DNA of 64,000 nucleotides from JANQRZ01 sp965215165 (GCA_965215165.1 CBDCCX010000006.1:3439169-3503168); one strand, 5' to 3'; counted from the stretch's first letter, positions 23,195-31,782 are shown. Made by a program: numbers and translations. The notes: generated by a model not told the origin, from the sequence alone.

Positions 23195-24610
23195 ATGCCC
23201 GCCACGTCCGACCGCCCGCCGCACGTCCTCGTCGTCGACGACGAACACCTCCTCCACGGCGTCCTCGAGCGCCTGCTGACGCGCCACCAGATGCGGGTCA
23301 CGAGCTGCCACAGCGCCGACCAAGCCCTCGAGGTGCTCGCCCAGGACGAGGTGGACCTGGTGATCACCGACTTCCAGATGCCCGGCATGAACGGTTTCGA
23401 GCTGCTGTCGCGCGTCCGTGAGGACTACGCGCACATCGGGGTCATCCTGATCACCGGCCACGCCAACATCCAGCACGCCGTCCAGGCGATGGCGCGCGGT
23501 GCCGTAGACTACCTCCCGAAGCCGTTCTCGACCTCGGCGCTGCTGGAGCGCGTGCAGGGCTACTTCGCCCAGCCCACCGCCGAGCCGGCCCCGGCCCCGC
23601 GCCGCTCGTCGGGCAAGACCTCGGGCAAGGCCAAGCAGTCGTCGTTCGTCGGCGAGCACGCCAGCATCGAAGCGCTGCGCCGGCTGGTGCCGCGCGTGGC
23701 GCAGAGCCTCGCGCCGGTCTTCATCCACGGCGAGAGCGGGACCGGCAAGGAGGTCGTCTCCCGGCTCGTCCACGAGGAGAGCGGCCGGGCCGGCGGCCCG
23801 TTCGTCGCCATCAACTGCGCCAACCTGCCGCGCGAGCTGGTCGAGAGCCACCTCTTCGGCCACCGCAAAGGGGCCTTCACCGGAGCCGTCGACGACGTGG
23901 TCGGGGCCTTCGAACAGGCCGAGGGCGGGACGCTGCTGCTCGACGAGGTGACGGAGGTCGAGCTGGCGGTCCAGGCGAAGCTGCTGCGCGTGTTGCAGGA
24001 GCAGGAGTACCGCCGCGTCGGCGACTCGAAGCCGCGCAGGGCGGACGTCCGCGTCGTCGCCACGAGCAACCGCGACCTGAAGGCGGCCGTGGCGCAGGGC
24101 GTCTTCCGCGAGGACCTCTACCACCGCCTCGCCGTCTTCCCGCTCACGCTCCCGCCGCTCCGCGCGCGCCGCTCCGACGTGCCCCTCTTGGCCGAGCGCT
24201 TCATCGCGAAGTTCGCCGACCTCTACGGCCTGCCGCCCAAGACGCTCGACCCGGCCCTCGCCGACCAGCTCCAGCGCTACGACTGGCCCGGCAACGTCCG
24301 CGAGCTGGAAAACATGGTCCACCGCGGGGTCGTGATGGCCGCCGACGCCGCGACGATCTCGCCGGACGACGTGATGAACCCGTTCTTCTCCGGCGCGCCG
24401 ACCGTGCCCGTCGGCGTGTCTCTGACCGACGGCGAGGGCGAGCGCCTGACCATCGAGGAGATGGAGCGGCACATGATTCTGGAGGCCCTCGCCGAGTCGG
24501 GCAACAACCAGCGCGAGGCGGCCGAGAAGCTCGGCATCTGCGCGCGCACGATCCGCAACAAGCTCAAGAAGTACCGCGAGGACGGCGAGCTGAGCGCCCC
24601 CCTCGCGTAA
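23195..24610 (+). CDS. Sigma54-dependent flagellar response regulator (FleR/FlrC-like)
   Basis: The 471-residue product from ATG 23195 has three parts. A receiver domain carries VDDEHLL and the phosphoacceptor Asp59 in ITDFQMPGMNG. A sigma54-interacting AAA+ domain carries Walker A GESGTGKE (179-186), the intact GAFTGA loop (226-231) and Walker B LLLDE (about 247-251). A C-terminal Fis-type helix-turn-helix contains NNQREAAEKLGICARTIRNK. It should bind enhancers and drive sigma54 promoters of the hook-basal body genes. It follows the kinase by 142 bp. The intact GAFTGA means it can contact sigma54. Confidence 0.92.
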   Translation: MPATSDRPPHVLVVDDEHLLHGVLERLLTRHQMRVTSCHSADQALEVLAQDEVDLVITDFQMPGMNGFELLSRVREDYAHIGVILITGHANIQHAVQAMARGAVDYLPKPFSTSALLERVQGYFAQPTAEPAPAPRRSSGKTSGKAKQSSFVGEHASIEALRRLVPRVAQSLAPVFIHGESGTGKEVVSRLVHEESGRAGGPFVAINCANLPRELVESHLFGHRKGAFTGAVDDVVGAFEQAEGGTLLLDEVTEVELAVQAKLLRVLQEQEYRRVGDSKPRRADVRVVATSNRDLKAAVAQGVFREDLYHRLAVFPLTLPPLRARRSDVPLLAERFIAKFADLYGLPPKTLDPALADQLQRYDWPGNVRELENMVHRGVVMAADAATISPDDVMNPFFSGAPTVPVGVSLTDGEGERLTIEEMERHMILEALAESGNNQREAAEKLGICARTIRNKLKKYREDGELSAPLA

Positions 24611-24635
24611 CCGGCGGCTTGGGTAGCCGGCCTCG

Positions 24636-25013
24636 TTAGGACGCGTCGCGCAGCGGCATCCCGACCAGGTCGTCGTAGAGCCGCTCGGCGACCTCCTGGA
24701 GCGTGTCCGGCCGCGAGTAGAAGCCTTCCTCGAGCCGCGCCATGATCTGCGCCTTGCGCTCGGGGTCGAGGCTCGGCCAGTCGCGGAGGGTCTGGCTCGC
24801 CTTCTCGACGGTGGGGTCCTTCGGCTCGGCCGGCACCTCGGTCTCGGCGCTGCGGGCGCGGGCCGCCTCGGACAGCTCGACGCGGTCGGTCTCGACTACG
24901 CGACTCGGTTCGGGACGAGCCTCGTCGGCGCTCGGCCGCGCCGGGGCGTCGGGCGGAGCCGGCGCGTTCGCGTCGAGGCGGGAGAGGTCGGGGCGGTTGG
25001 GTTGAATGGTCAT
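24636..25013 (-). CDS. flgM: FlgM-like anti-sigma28 factor
   Basis: The 125-residue product has a long disordered N-terminus, then ETDRVELSEAARARSAETEV (the D-x-V-x-L-S pattern of FlgM) and a C-terminal helical part, RKAQIMARLEEGFYSRPDTL followed by QEVAERLYDDL. This matches the FlgM C-terminus that wraps sigma28. FlgM holds FliA inactive until the hook is finished and then is exported. Its own gene carries a sigma28 promoter about 50 bp upstream, which would give autoregulation. The match is by pattern, as FlgM is poorly conserved. Confidence 0.82.
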   Translation of the reverse strand: MTIQPNRPDLSRLDANAPAPPDAPARPSADEARPEPSRVVETDRVELSEAARARSAETEVPAEPKDPTVEKASQTLRDWPSLDPERKAQIMARLEEGFYSRPDTLQEVAERLYDDLVGMPLRDAS

Positions 25014-25059
25014 GGCATAAACCCTTGCTGTGTGCGAGAGGATTAGGGTCTTGCTTCGG

Positions 25060-25087
25060 TTATCGGACGCCGTGCTACGGCGCTAAG
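25060..25087 (-). promoter_or_regulatory. Sigma28 (FliA) promoter for flgM
   Basis: On the minus strand CTTA (25084-25087) is followed after 16 bp by TCCGATAA (25060-25067). It is nearly identical to the sites at 27695, 29460 and 9503. Confidence 0.75.
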
Positions 25088-25120
25088 CCCCGGCGGAGAA
25101 AAAAAGATACGCGCCCGCCC

Positions 25121-25163
25121 GGTCAGCCGTGGGCTCGGTCAGCCGTGGGCTCGGTCAGCCGTG
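25121..25163. repeat. 16-bp tandem repeat, about 2.7 copies
   Basis: GGTCAGCCGTGGGCTC is repeated at 25121 and 25137, with a partial copy from 25153. The last copy contains the stop codon of the fliT-like gene. The two full copies lie just downstream of that stop on the minus strand. Confidence 0.9.
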
Positions 25164-25475
25164 AAGGGTGCGGAGGATCGGCGCGCGGGCTGGGGCCGGG
25201 CCGTAGGAGGCGTGGGCCTGGCGCTGCACGGCGACGCCGCCGAGCACAGCCCGCAGCGCCTCCTCGTGCCGGGCGAGCACGGCGTCGAGGGCGTGCTGCT
25301 GCGCGCGGAGCGCCGCCGCCTCGGCGGCCGGGTACGACGCCGGGTCGGTCTCGAGGAGGCGCTCGACCAAGCTGCCGCGCTCGGCGGCGAGGGCGGCCAC
25401 GCGCTCGACGTCTTCGGCCTCGGCGGCGGCGTGCAGCGCGTCACCGCACGCGAGGAGGGTTTGGGAGAGGGTCAT
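25155..25475 (-). CDS. FliT-like flagellar export chaperone
   Basis: The 106-residue product starts MTLSQTLLACGDALHAAAEA at ATG 25475. It is all-helical (AEDVERVAALAAERGSLVER, AAALRAQQHALDAVLARHEE), as FliT-type chaperones are. It starts 4 bp after the fliD stop, in the order fliS-fliD-fliT used by many bacteria. FliT binds FliD and keeps it export-competent. Sequence conservation in this family is weak, so the name rests mainly on size and position. Confidence 0.7.
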   Translation of the reverse strand: MTLSQTLLACGDALHAAAEAEDVERVAALAAERGSLVERLLETDPASYPAAEAAALRAQQHALDAVLARHEEALRAVLGGVAVQRQAHASYGPAPARAPILRTLHG

Positions 25476-25479
25476 CGCG

Positions 25480-27315
25480 CTAGCCGAAGAAAGAGAAGAT
25501 GGACTGCTGCTGGCCCTGAACGAGGGCGATGGTCTCCTGGAGCGAGGCATACTGCGCGCGGAGCGTGCCGGCGCGCTGGTCGAGGCGCTCGTCCCAGCGC
25601 TCGATCTGGCCGTCGAGGCGGCGGAGCCGCTCGTCGATGGAGTCGGTGCGGGCCTTGAGGATGCCGTCGGTGCCGAGGAACGTGTCGAGCCGGGACTGGA
25701 GCCGCGTGCCGAGGCCCTCGTCGCCGGAGAAGAAGCCCTGCACGGCGTCGGGGTTGGCGGCGGCGGCGGCCGTGAGCGCGTCCTGGTCGGCGAGCTTGAG
25801 CGTGCCGTCGTTGTTGATCTCGATGCCCAGGTCGGCGAGGGCTTCGGGCGCGCCGATGAGCGCGCTCTCGACGGACTGCGCGGCGTCGTTCCGCATCCCG
25901 AACCGGAGGCTGCGGATGGACGAGTCGCCGGCGAAGTCGCCGCGCGTCCCGGCCTCGGCGTCGATCGCGGACTTGCGCTCGATGAAGCCGAGGACCGCGT
26001 TGTAGTCCTTGATGAACTTCTTGACCGAGCCAGTGACGGACTCGCCGTCGGAGCCGATGCTGAAGGCCGTCGCCTCGCCGGTGGTGTCGAGCGAGAAGGT
26101 CACGCCGTCGAGCGCGTCGTCGACCTCGTTCGTGGGGCGGTAGAGCGTCAGGCCGTCGAGTTGGAAGCGGGCGTTGAGCGCGCTGTCGGTCTCGCTCGTG
26201 CCGATGGCGACGACCTGCCCGCCGGTGCCCTCGGTCTGGGTCTCGGTCGTGGCGTCGGTGCCGGTGACGGGCTGGTCCTGGACCTCGAAGCCGAACGCGT
26301 CGACGAGGCTGCCGCCGGTCACCTGGAGCGAGGCCGCCTGGCCCGTGGCGGCCGTCGTGATCTGGAGCGCGCCGTCGACGACCTCGACCGTCACGTCGCC
26401 GCCGATCTCGTCGCCGAGGGCCGTCGCGAGGTCGTCGGCGGTGTAGCTGCCCTGGCCGAGGTCGAGGGTGTAGGCCGTGCCGTTGACCTCGATGTCGAGG
26501 TCGCCGCCGAAGAGGCCAACCGAGACCGGCTCGTCGATCCGGTCGCCGGTGAACGAGGCGGCGGTCGCGGGCGTGGTGGTCGTGACCGGTTCGCCGACCA
26601 AGCCGTCGCTGTTGACCTGGAGGAAGCTGAGCAGGCCGCCCTCGGAGTCGGTGAAGTCGAGCCGGTTCTGGAAGCCGGTCGTGCCGCTGCGGAGCGAGAG
26701 GCGCGCGGTCTCGGAGGTCTCGTTGACGACCGAGGCGTTGGCGACCTCGCCGCGCTGGATGGTGCCGTCGTCCACGGCCGCGTCCATCGCCTCGTCGATG
26801 GCGGTCTCGATCTCGTCGAGGATCTCTTCGTCCGTGCCGTTCGGCGGATCGACGGTGACCTCGATGCCGACGCGGCGCTCGGGCTCGTCCTCGGTCGGGC
26901 TGGCGACCTCGATGGTGAAGGTCTGCGCGCCGTTGGCGTCGAAGAAGTCGTCGAGGCTGGTGCCCTCGCGCGTGAACTGCTGCGAGAGGCGGGCGTCGGC
27001 CGAGGCGAGGCGCTCGACCTCGAGCGTGTGCGAGCCGGGGGCGGCGAGGTCGGTCACGGCGACGCCAAAGCCCGCGCCCTCGGGGACCGTCGCGGCGCGC
27101 GCGGCGAACGGGTTGGCGAAGGCGTCGGTGAGCGCGTCGAGCGAGCTGTTGAGGGCCGAGAGCGCGCTGTCGAAGTCGTTCAGGACGGCCTTGAAGACGG
27201 TCTGGTCGCTGCGCCGCTGCCGGAGGGTGTTCTGCGGCTGGCGCTCGATCGAGATGATCTGCGCGATCAGCAGCTCGTAGGGGTCGTTGGCGTTGAAAGC
27301 GGCGACGGAGTTCAT
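25480..27315 (-). CDS. fliD: Flagellar filament cap protein FliD
   Basis: The 611-residue product has the FliD N-terminal domain (LLIAQIISIERQPQNTLRQR), a large hypervariable middle, and the FliD C-terminal domain (SVKKFIKDYNAVLGFIERKS, LADLGIEINNDGTLKLADQD, LRAQYASLQETIALVQGQQQ). It caps the filament and helps flagellin fold. It is longer than the 450-500 of enteric FliD because of extra middle domains. It sits between fliS (22 bp upstream) and the fliT-like gene. Confidence 0.95.
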   Translation of the reverse strand: MNSVAAFNANDPYELLIAQIISIERQPQNTLRQRRSDQTVFKAVLNDFDSALSALNSSLDALTDAFANPFAARAATVPEGAGFGVAVTDLAAPGSHTLEVERLASADARLSQQFTREGTSLDDFFDANGAQTFTIEVASPTEDEPERRVGIEVTVDPPNGTDEEILDEIETAIDEAMDAAVDDGTIQRGEVANASVVNETSETARLSLRSGTTGFQNRLDFTDSEGGLLSFLQVNSDGLVGEPVTTTTPATAASFTGDRIDEPVSVGLFGGDLDIEVNGTAYTLDLGQGSYTADDLATALGDEIGGDVTVEVVDGALQITTAATGQAASLQVTGGSLVDAFGFEVQDQPVTGTDATTETQTEGTGGQVVAIGTSETDSALNARFQLDGLTLYRPTNEVDDALDGVTFSLDTTGEATAFSIGSDGESVTGSVKKFIKDYNAVLGFIERKSAIDAEAGTRGDFAGDSSIRSLRFGMRNDAAQSVESALIGAPEALADLGIEINNDGTLKLADQDALTAAAAANPDAVQGFFSGDEGLGTRLQSRLDTFLGTDGILKARTDSIDERLRRLDGQIERWDERLDQRAGTLRAQYASLQETIALVQGQQQSIFSFFG

Positions 27316-27337
27316 AGCGGGGCGGGCTAGGGGAGGG

Positions 27338-27655
27338 TCAGGCGGCGGGGCGGAGGACGCTCTCCTGCCACGCCTCGCGAAGGCCGCCGAGCAGGTCGCT
27401 CACCGAGGCGAGGTCGCCGAGGGCGCTCTCGTTGAGGCAGTAGGTGTAGAGGGCCTGGAGGCGGCCGGCGAGGTCGCCGCCCTGCTCATGGTCGAGCGAC
27501 GCCATCAGCTCGACGAGGACGGCGCGGAGCTTGGCCCGGTCGGCGCGGTGGCAGGCGGCGATGCCGAGGTCGTAGAGCTTGACGACCAGGCGCTCGGGCG
27601 ACGCCTCGGTGACGGCCTGGCGCTGGTACTGGTGCATTCGCTGGGCGGGGTGCAT
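27338..27655 (-). CDS. fliS: Flagellin chaperone FliS
   Basis: The 105-residue product shows the FliS pattern: YQRQAVTEASPERLVVKLYD, then LGIAACHRADRAKLRAVLVE and a C-terminal four-helix bundle with LYTYCLNESALGDLASVSDL. FliS binds the flagellin C-terminus to stop premature polymerisation. A sigma28 promoter lies 40 bp upstream, so fliS-fliD-fliT form a late operon separate from fliC. Confidence 0.93.
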   Translation of the reverse strand: MHPAQRMHQYQRQAVTEASPERLVVKLYDLGIAACHRADRAKLRAVLVELMASLDHEQGGDLAGRLQALYTYCLNESALGDLASVSDLLGGLREAWQESVLRPAA

Positions 27656-27694
27656 GGCGCGGGGGCAAGGTGGAGAAGAGGAGCGGTACCTGAC

Positions 27695-27722
27695 TTATCG
27701 GCTCGGCGCGCGCCGCGCTAAG
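27695..27722 (-). promoter_or_regulatory. Sigma28 (FliA) promoter for fliS-fliD-fliT
   Basis: On the minus strand CTTA (27719-27722) is followed after 16 bp by a perfect GCCGATAA (27695-27702), about 40 bp before the fliS start. Confidence 0.82.
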
Positions 27723-27820
27723 GGCCTAGCCGGAAAGTCGGCTTGATCAGCGGCGTCTGGGCGAACGGGTGCTGCGCAAGGCGCACGAGGGACGCGTCCC
27801 GTAGGAGGCAAATGCCGCTG

Positions 27821-27886
27821 CATCGGGCGACGGGGGCAACGCCGCGCCGCGCCCGAGCAGCCCGACGGGGCCGAGAGGGCTTTTCG
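27821..27886. repeat. 66-bp dispersed repeat, copy 1
   Basis: This segment aligns without gaps to 46497-46562, with 7 differences in 66 positions (about 89% identity). It contains GCAACGCCGCGCCGCGCCCG and ends GAGAGGGCTTTTCG. It lies in the 338-bp gap between fliC and fliS. No gene is visible in that gap; it also holds the fliS promoter and a hairpin. Confidence 0.8.
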
Positions 27887-27896
27887 AATAGATCCT

Positions 27897-27915
27897 AAGC
27901 CGGCCCGCCGGCTTT
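27897..27915. terminator. Hairpin downstream of fliC
   Basis: AAGCCGG and CCGGCTT form a tight stem around CCCG. On the plus strand it is followed by TCTC, and on the minus strand by AGGAT, so the U-tract is poor. It may help end fliC transcription about 80 bp past its stop, but this is uncertain. Confidence 0.4.
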
Positions 27916-27993
27916 CTCCCGCGCAGGCGCGGCCGCCCCCCGAGGGAGACGGCCGCGCGGCGTGCTGCCCGGAGAACCGGGTGGGGTGAGGCC

Positions 27994-29397
27994 TTAGCCG
28001 ATCAGCGACAGGACCGACTGCGGGGCCGAGTTCGCCTGGGCCAGCGAGGCGATGCCCGTCTGCTGGAGGATCTGGAGCTTGACGATCTCCATCTGCTCCT
28101 TGGCGAAGTCCGCATCCTCGATCCGGCTCCGGGCGGCTTCGTTGTTGGTCATCGCCGTCTGGAGGTTGTCGCCCTTGAACGAGAGCCGGCTCTGGCTGTC
28201 GCCGATGGAGCCGAGCTCGTCCGAGAGCGACTGGATCGCCGCGTCGATGGTCGCGATGGAGTCGCGCGCCGCGTCGTTCGTGGTGACGTTGATGCCGCCC
28301 GTGTCGGCCTCGATGGAGAACGTGTCGCCGGCGAGCGTTCCGTTGAAGTCGGCCTTGAAGCTGAGCGCGGCGTCGTTCGAGGAGTAGGTCTCGCTGGAGG
28401 CGTCGTAGGAGACCGCGCCGTCGCCGTCGGTGAGGCCGCCGGCGGTGAGGTCGAACTCGAGGCCGCCGGCCGTGGTCGCGTCGGCCGCGCCGGTGAGGTC
28501 GAACTGGAGGCCATCGAGCGAGAAGGTCACGCCGGCGGTGTTGGCCGCCGAGAGGTCGGCGCTCTCGTCGAGCGTCTGCCACTCGCCGTCCGTGTCCTTG
28601 TACTCGACGAGCATGTCGGCGGCCTTGTCGGCGTCGCTGGCGCTGCCGGCGGCGTTGGTCGTGGCGCGGAACTCGACGTTCTGGCCGATGGCGAGCGAGT
28701 TGGTCCCGGTCGTGAACGTGCTCTCGTCAACGAGAGCGGCGTTGGTACCGGCGGCGTCGACGTCAAGGTCGACCGTCACGTCGTAGTCGGCCGCCGTGGT
28801 GCCGCTGTAGGCGGAGACGGTGACGTCGCCGGCAGTGAGGCCCGTCGTGTCGACGGTCGAGCCGTTGCCGATGAGGGCCTCCTTGCTCGTGCGGCCGATG
28901 TTGACGTCGAAGCTGTCCGACTTGTCGGCTCCGACGTGGAACGAGAGGTCGGTGCCGTCGGCGTCGTTGGTGAAGAGGTCCTTGCCGTTGAACTCGGCGG
29001 TGCCGAGGATGTCGGTGACCTCGGAGGAGAGCGCGTCGATCTGGTTCTGGATGGACTTGCGCTCGTTGTCGCCGAGGCTGTCGTTGGCGGCCTGGACGGA
29101 CTTCTCCTTCATCGTCTGGAGGATGTCCATCACATTGCCGAGCGCGCCTTCGGCGACGGTCAGCATGCTCTTGGCGTCGCCGACGTTCGACATCGCCTGG
29201 GCCTGGCCGCGGACGCGGCTCTCGAGCTTCTTGGCGATCGAGTAGCCGGCCGAGTCGTCCTCGGCGCGGTTGAGGCGGCTGCCCGTGGCGAGGCGCATCT
29301 GGCGCATGCCGAGCATGTCGTTGGTCTTGTTGAACGAGCCGAGCGACTTGAGCGCCTGGGTGTTCGAGTTGATGCGACTAAGGTCTCCGATAGCCAT
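27994..29397 (-). CDS. fliC: Flagellin FliC
   Basis: The 467-residue product from ATG 29397 has the conserved flagellin ends. The N-terminal D0/D1 is LSRINSNTQALKSLGSFNKT, then LATGSRLNRAEDDSAGYSIA and LTVAEGALGNVMDILQTMKE. The C-terminal D1/D0 is ARSRIEDADFAKEQMEIVKL and QILQQTGIASLAQANSAPQS. The middle is a Thr/Ala/Asp-rich variable domain with few lysines, as expected for surface filaments in saline habitats. It is the single flagellin in the window and has its own sigma28 promoter. Confidence 0.97.
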   Translation of the reverse strand: MAIGDLSRINSNTQALKSLGSFNKTNDMLGMRQMRLATGSRLNRAEDDSAGYSIAKKLESRVRGQAQAMSNVGDAKSMLTVAEGALGNVMDILQTMKEKSVQAANDSLGDNERKSIQNQIDALSSEVTDILGTAEFNGKDLFTNDADGTDLSFHVGADKSDSFDVNIGRTSKEALIGNGSTVDTTGLTAGDVTVSAYSGTTAADYDVTVDLDVDAAGTNAALVDESTFTTGTNSLAIGQNVEFRATTNAAGSASDADKAADMLVEYKDTDGEWQTLDESADLSAANTAGVTFSLDGLQFDLTGAADATTAGGLEFDLTAGGLTDGDGAVSYDASSETYSSNDAALSFKADFNGTLAGDTFSIEADTGGINVTTNDAARDSIATIDAAIQSLSDELGSIGDSQSRLSFKGDNLQTAMTNNEAARSRIEDADFAKEQMEIVKLQILQQTGIASLAQANSAPQSVLSLIG

Positions 29398-29459
29398 GAT
29401 GAGGTAGGGATAGGTGGAGTGATTGAGGATCGAGGAGGGAGCGTTCCGTCCTGGTCCTG

Positions 29460-29487
29460 TTATCGAGCACACCCAGCCGGCACTAAG
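29460..29487 (-). promoter_or_regulatory. Sigma28 (FliA) promoter for fliC
   Basis: On the minus strand CTTA (29484-29487) is followed after 16 bp by CTCGATAA (29460-29467), one base off the GCCGATAA core. It lies 63 bp before the flagellin start. Confidence 0.78.
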
Positions 29488-29625
29488 GCTCGCGCCGGAA
29501 AAAAGAGGGCGTGGGATGGTGGGAGAGTGATTTCGGTCGCGGGGGGATGGGAAGAGGGGAGGGGACTCGGCCTAGACGGCAAGCGCAAGAGCGAGGGGTG
29601 GCTCTCTCTCGTCTCTCCTCTACAT

Positions 29626-29654
29626 AAGAAAAGCGGCACCGCGCACGGTGCCGC
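29626..29654 (-). terminator. Rho-independent terminator after the HDOD gene
   Basis: The minus strand reads GCGGCACCG-tgcg-CGGTGCCGC followed by TTTTCTTAT: a perfect 9-bp stem with a tetraloop and a U-tract. It ends the flgF-to-HDOD operon and isolates fliC. Confidence 0.9.
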
Positions 29655-29678
29655 CCTGGGAGGCGCAGGCGGAGAGGC

Positions 29679-30620
29679 TCACCGCGCTGCGTCCGGCGCG
29701 CTGCCTTCGGGATCGGAGAACGCGGCGACGTAGCGGTCGAGGTCGGTCTGCCGCTCATGCAGCCGCTCGGCGAGGGTCTCGGGCGTGAAGGCGGGTGCGT
29801 GCTCGGCGAAGAGCGCCCAGGCCGGCTCGGCGAGGCAGTCCTCCCAGCTCCGCTGCTGGCTGAAGGCGTAGCCCATCGCCTGCGCCGCGAGGTTCGCCAC
29901 GGCGACGGTGCGGACGAGCCGCCCGGTCTCGGCGTCGCGCGTGGCGCGGGCCGGGTCGTGGTGGTGGCGGATCACGTCGGCGAGCATGGCCGGGAAGCGG
30001 AGCCGGAGCGCGGCGAACTCGCCGGCCTCGGTGTGGTCCGCCCCGAAGAGCAGGCTCTCGGTCTCGCGCTCGGTCTCGGCGCGGGCCGCGAGCGAGCCGT
30101 CGTCGTAGAGCGCGACGGCCTCGGCGGGGAAGTTGTAGACCAGGATGATCTTGCCGAAGTCGTGGAGCAGCCCGGCCGTGAAACCGGCGTTGGCGCGCTT
30201 CGAGGGCTGCGCCCCGCCCTCCGGCTTGCCGTCGGCCAGCCCCGCCGTGAGAAAGGCCGTCGCCACGCTGTGGCGGATCAGGCGCGAGAAGCAGTCGCCC
30301 GCCGGCCCGTCGAGCACCGAGCGCAGCCGGAGCATGCTCATCCCCACGATCACCCCGACGACCGCCACCGGCCCGAGCATCACGACCGCCCGCTCGGGGC
30401 TGCTCACCGAGCGCTGCAGCCCGTAGTACGCCGAGTTGACGGTCTGGAGGAGCCGCGCCACCACGAGCGGGTCGCGCTCCAGGACCGCCGTCACCGTCCG
30501 GGTGTCGATCCGGTCCGGGTGGTCCATCAGGTCGAGCGCCTCGACGAGCGTGTGGGGCAGCGGCGGGCACCGCAGCTCGAGGCCGCCGAGCGAGCGGGCC
30601 GTGGACGAGGCGAGGTTCAT
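29679..30620 (-). CDS. HDOD domain protein at the end of the flgF operon
   Basis: The 313-residue product has an HDOD core: CPPLPHTLVEALDLMDHPDR, DPLVVARLLQTVNSAYYGLQ, and a partial HD site TAGLLHDFGKIIL. HDOD proteins are signalling scaffolds or degenerate phosphohydrolases and often affect motility or chemotaxis. It lies 138 bp after flgL in the same direction and is followed by a strong terminator, so it seems to be part of the operon. A regulatory role in flagellation is inferred from context. Confidence 0.85.
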   Translation of the reverse strand: MNLASSTARSLGGLELRCPPLPHTLVEALDLMDHPDRIDTRTVTAVLERDPLVVARLLQTVNSAYYGLQRSVSSPERAVVMLGPVAVVGVIVGMSMLRLRSVLDGPAGDCFSRLIRHSVATAFLTAGLADGKPEGGAQPSKRANAGFTAGLLHDFGKIILVYNFPAEAVALYDDGSLAARAETERETESLLFGADHTEAGEFAALRLRFPAMLADVIRHHHDPARATRDAETGRLVRTVAVANLAAQAMGYAFSQQRSWEDCLAEPAWALFAEHAPAFTPETLAERLHERQTDLDRYVAAFSDPEGSAPDAAR

Positions 30621-30635
30621 AGGGGGGATGTTTAA

Positions 30636-30745
30636 GGGCGTGGGGGGCGGGGCGGGAAAGGAGAGATTTCAGTCTAAATCGTTGGCGCAAGGATGAAGGC
30701 TAGAGCTCCCCCACCCTCCCTGCCCTCCTGTCCCTCCGCGCCTAT
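30636..30745. repeat. Long imperfect inverted repeat between flgL and the HDOD gene
   Basis: The left arm GGCGTGGGGGGCGGGGCGGG pairs imperfectly with the right arm CCCTGCCCTCC...CCTCCGCGCC. The arms resemble those at 4013-4140 and 34049-34175. The centre carries GATTTCAGTCTAAATCG. Confidence 0.55.
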
Positions 30746-30758
30746 AAAAAGCTCCTCT

Positions 30759-31670
30759 CTAGCGGAGGTAGTCGAGCAGCGAGGTTTGGACGACCGAGGC
30801 CGTCGTGCGGAGCGCGGCCTCGAGCCTGGTCTGGCCCTGCTGGAAGGCGGTGATCGTGGCGAAGTAGTCGGCGTCCTCCGTCTCGGAGCGGCGGCGCTCG
30901 ACCTCGACCGAGGCGTCGGCCAAGCGCAGCTCGGCGTGGTCCAGCCGGCGCGACAGCGACCCGCTCTCGGCCCCGAGGTTGATGACGTGGTCGCGCGCCT
31001 CCTGGACCTGCCCGACGGCCTCCTGGAGCGAGATCGTGTCGGTGTCGTCAGGGTCGGCGCGGAGGGCGGCGATCATGTTCTGCAGGCTCTCGACGATCGA
31101 GTAGCCCTCGCCGGTATCGCTGACGGCCTCGCCCGTGACGTTGATGGCGACGGTCGTGTTCGGCCCGATCTGCCGGAGCCGCTCGCCGCTCAGGTCGCCG
31201 GTCGGGAGGCCGTCCGCGCCGAAGGGAGCGGTCTTGGTGCGCGTGCCGCCGAAGAGGTACTCGCCGCCTGCTTGCGCGTTGAGGCTCTCGAGGACCTCAC
31301 CGAGGAGGCCCTCGACGTGCGCGGCGATGGAGGCGCGGTCGCCGTCGTTGAGCGTCCCGTTGAGCGCCTGGATGCCCTTCTCGTGGGCGTCAGCGAAGCG
31401 CTCGGCGAGGGTGTCGAGCTCGTCGGCCGTCCGGTCGGTCCAGAACTGCGACGCGTTGATGGTGCGGGTGTACTCGGCGTAGCGGTCGTTCAGCGCGTCC
31501 AGCCGCCGCGCCTGCCCGTAGGCTCCCGGATCGTCGGAGGGCCGGTTGACGCGCAGGCCGGTGGCGAGCTGCTCCTGGAGCGAGGCGAGGTCGCGCCGGA
31601 TGCCGGGGATGGCCCCGTAGGCGTTGGACGAGTAGAGGCTCTGCTCGCGGGCGATGCGGGTGGAGATCAT
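30759..31670 (-). CDS. flgL: Flagellar hook-filament junction protein FlgL
   Basis: The 303-residue product from ATG 31670 has the flagellin-like N-terminus (LASLQEQLATGLRVNRPSDD) and C-terminus (ADYFATITAFQQGQTRLEAA, LRTTASVVQTSLLDYLR). The central YLFGGTRTKTAPF is typical of FlgL. It forms the second junction zone between hook and filament. It follows flgK with a 112-bp spacer that contains an imperfect inverted repeat. Confidence 0.93.
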   Translation of the reverse strand: MISTRIAREQSLYSSNAYGAIPGIRRDLASLQEQLATGLRVNRPSDDPGAYGQARRLDALNDRYAEYTRTINASQFWTDRTADELDTLAERFADAHEKGIQALNGTLNDGDRASIAAHVEGLLGEVLESLNAQAGGEYLFGGTRTKTAPFGADGLPTGDLSGERLRQIGPNTTVAINVTGEAVSDTGEGYSIVESLQNMIAALRADPDDTDTISLQEAVGQVQEARDHVINLGAESGSLSRRLDHAELRLADASVEVERRRSETEDADYFATITAFQQGQTRLEAALRTTASVVQTSLLDYLR

Positions 31671-31782
31671 GGGGAGTGTCAGGGGTGAGTTGTTGGTTGC
31701 TCGTGGCGGGGTGTCGGTAGGGGATCGTTGGGCGATGGGGACAAGTCCGCTGTCCACTACCTACCCTCTACTGACCACGAAC

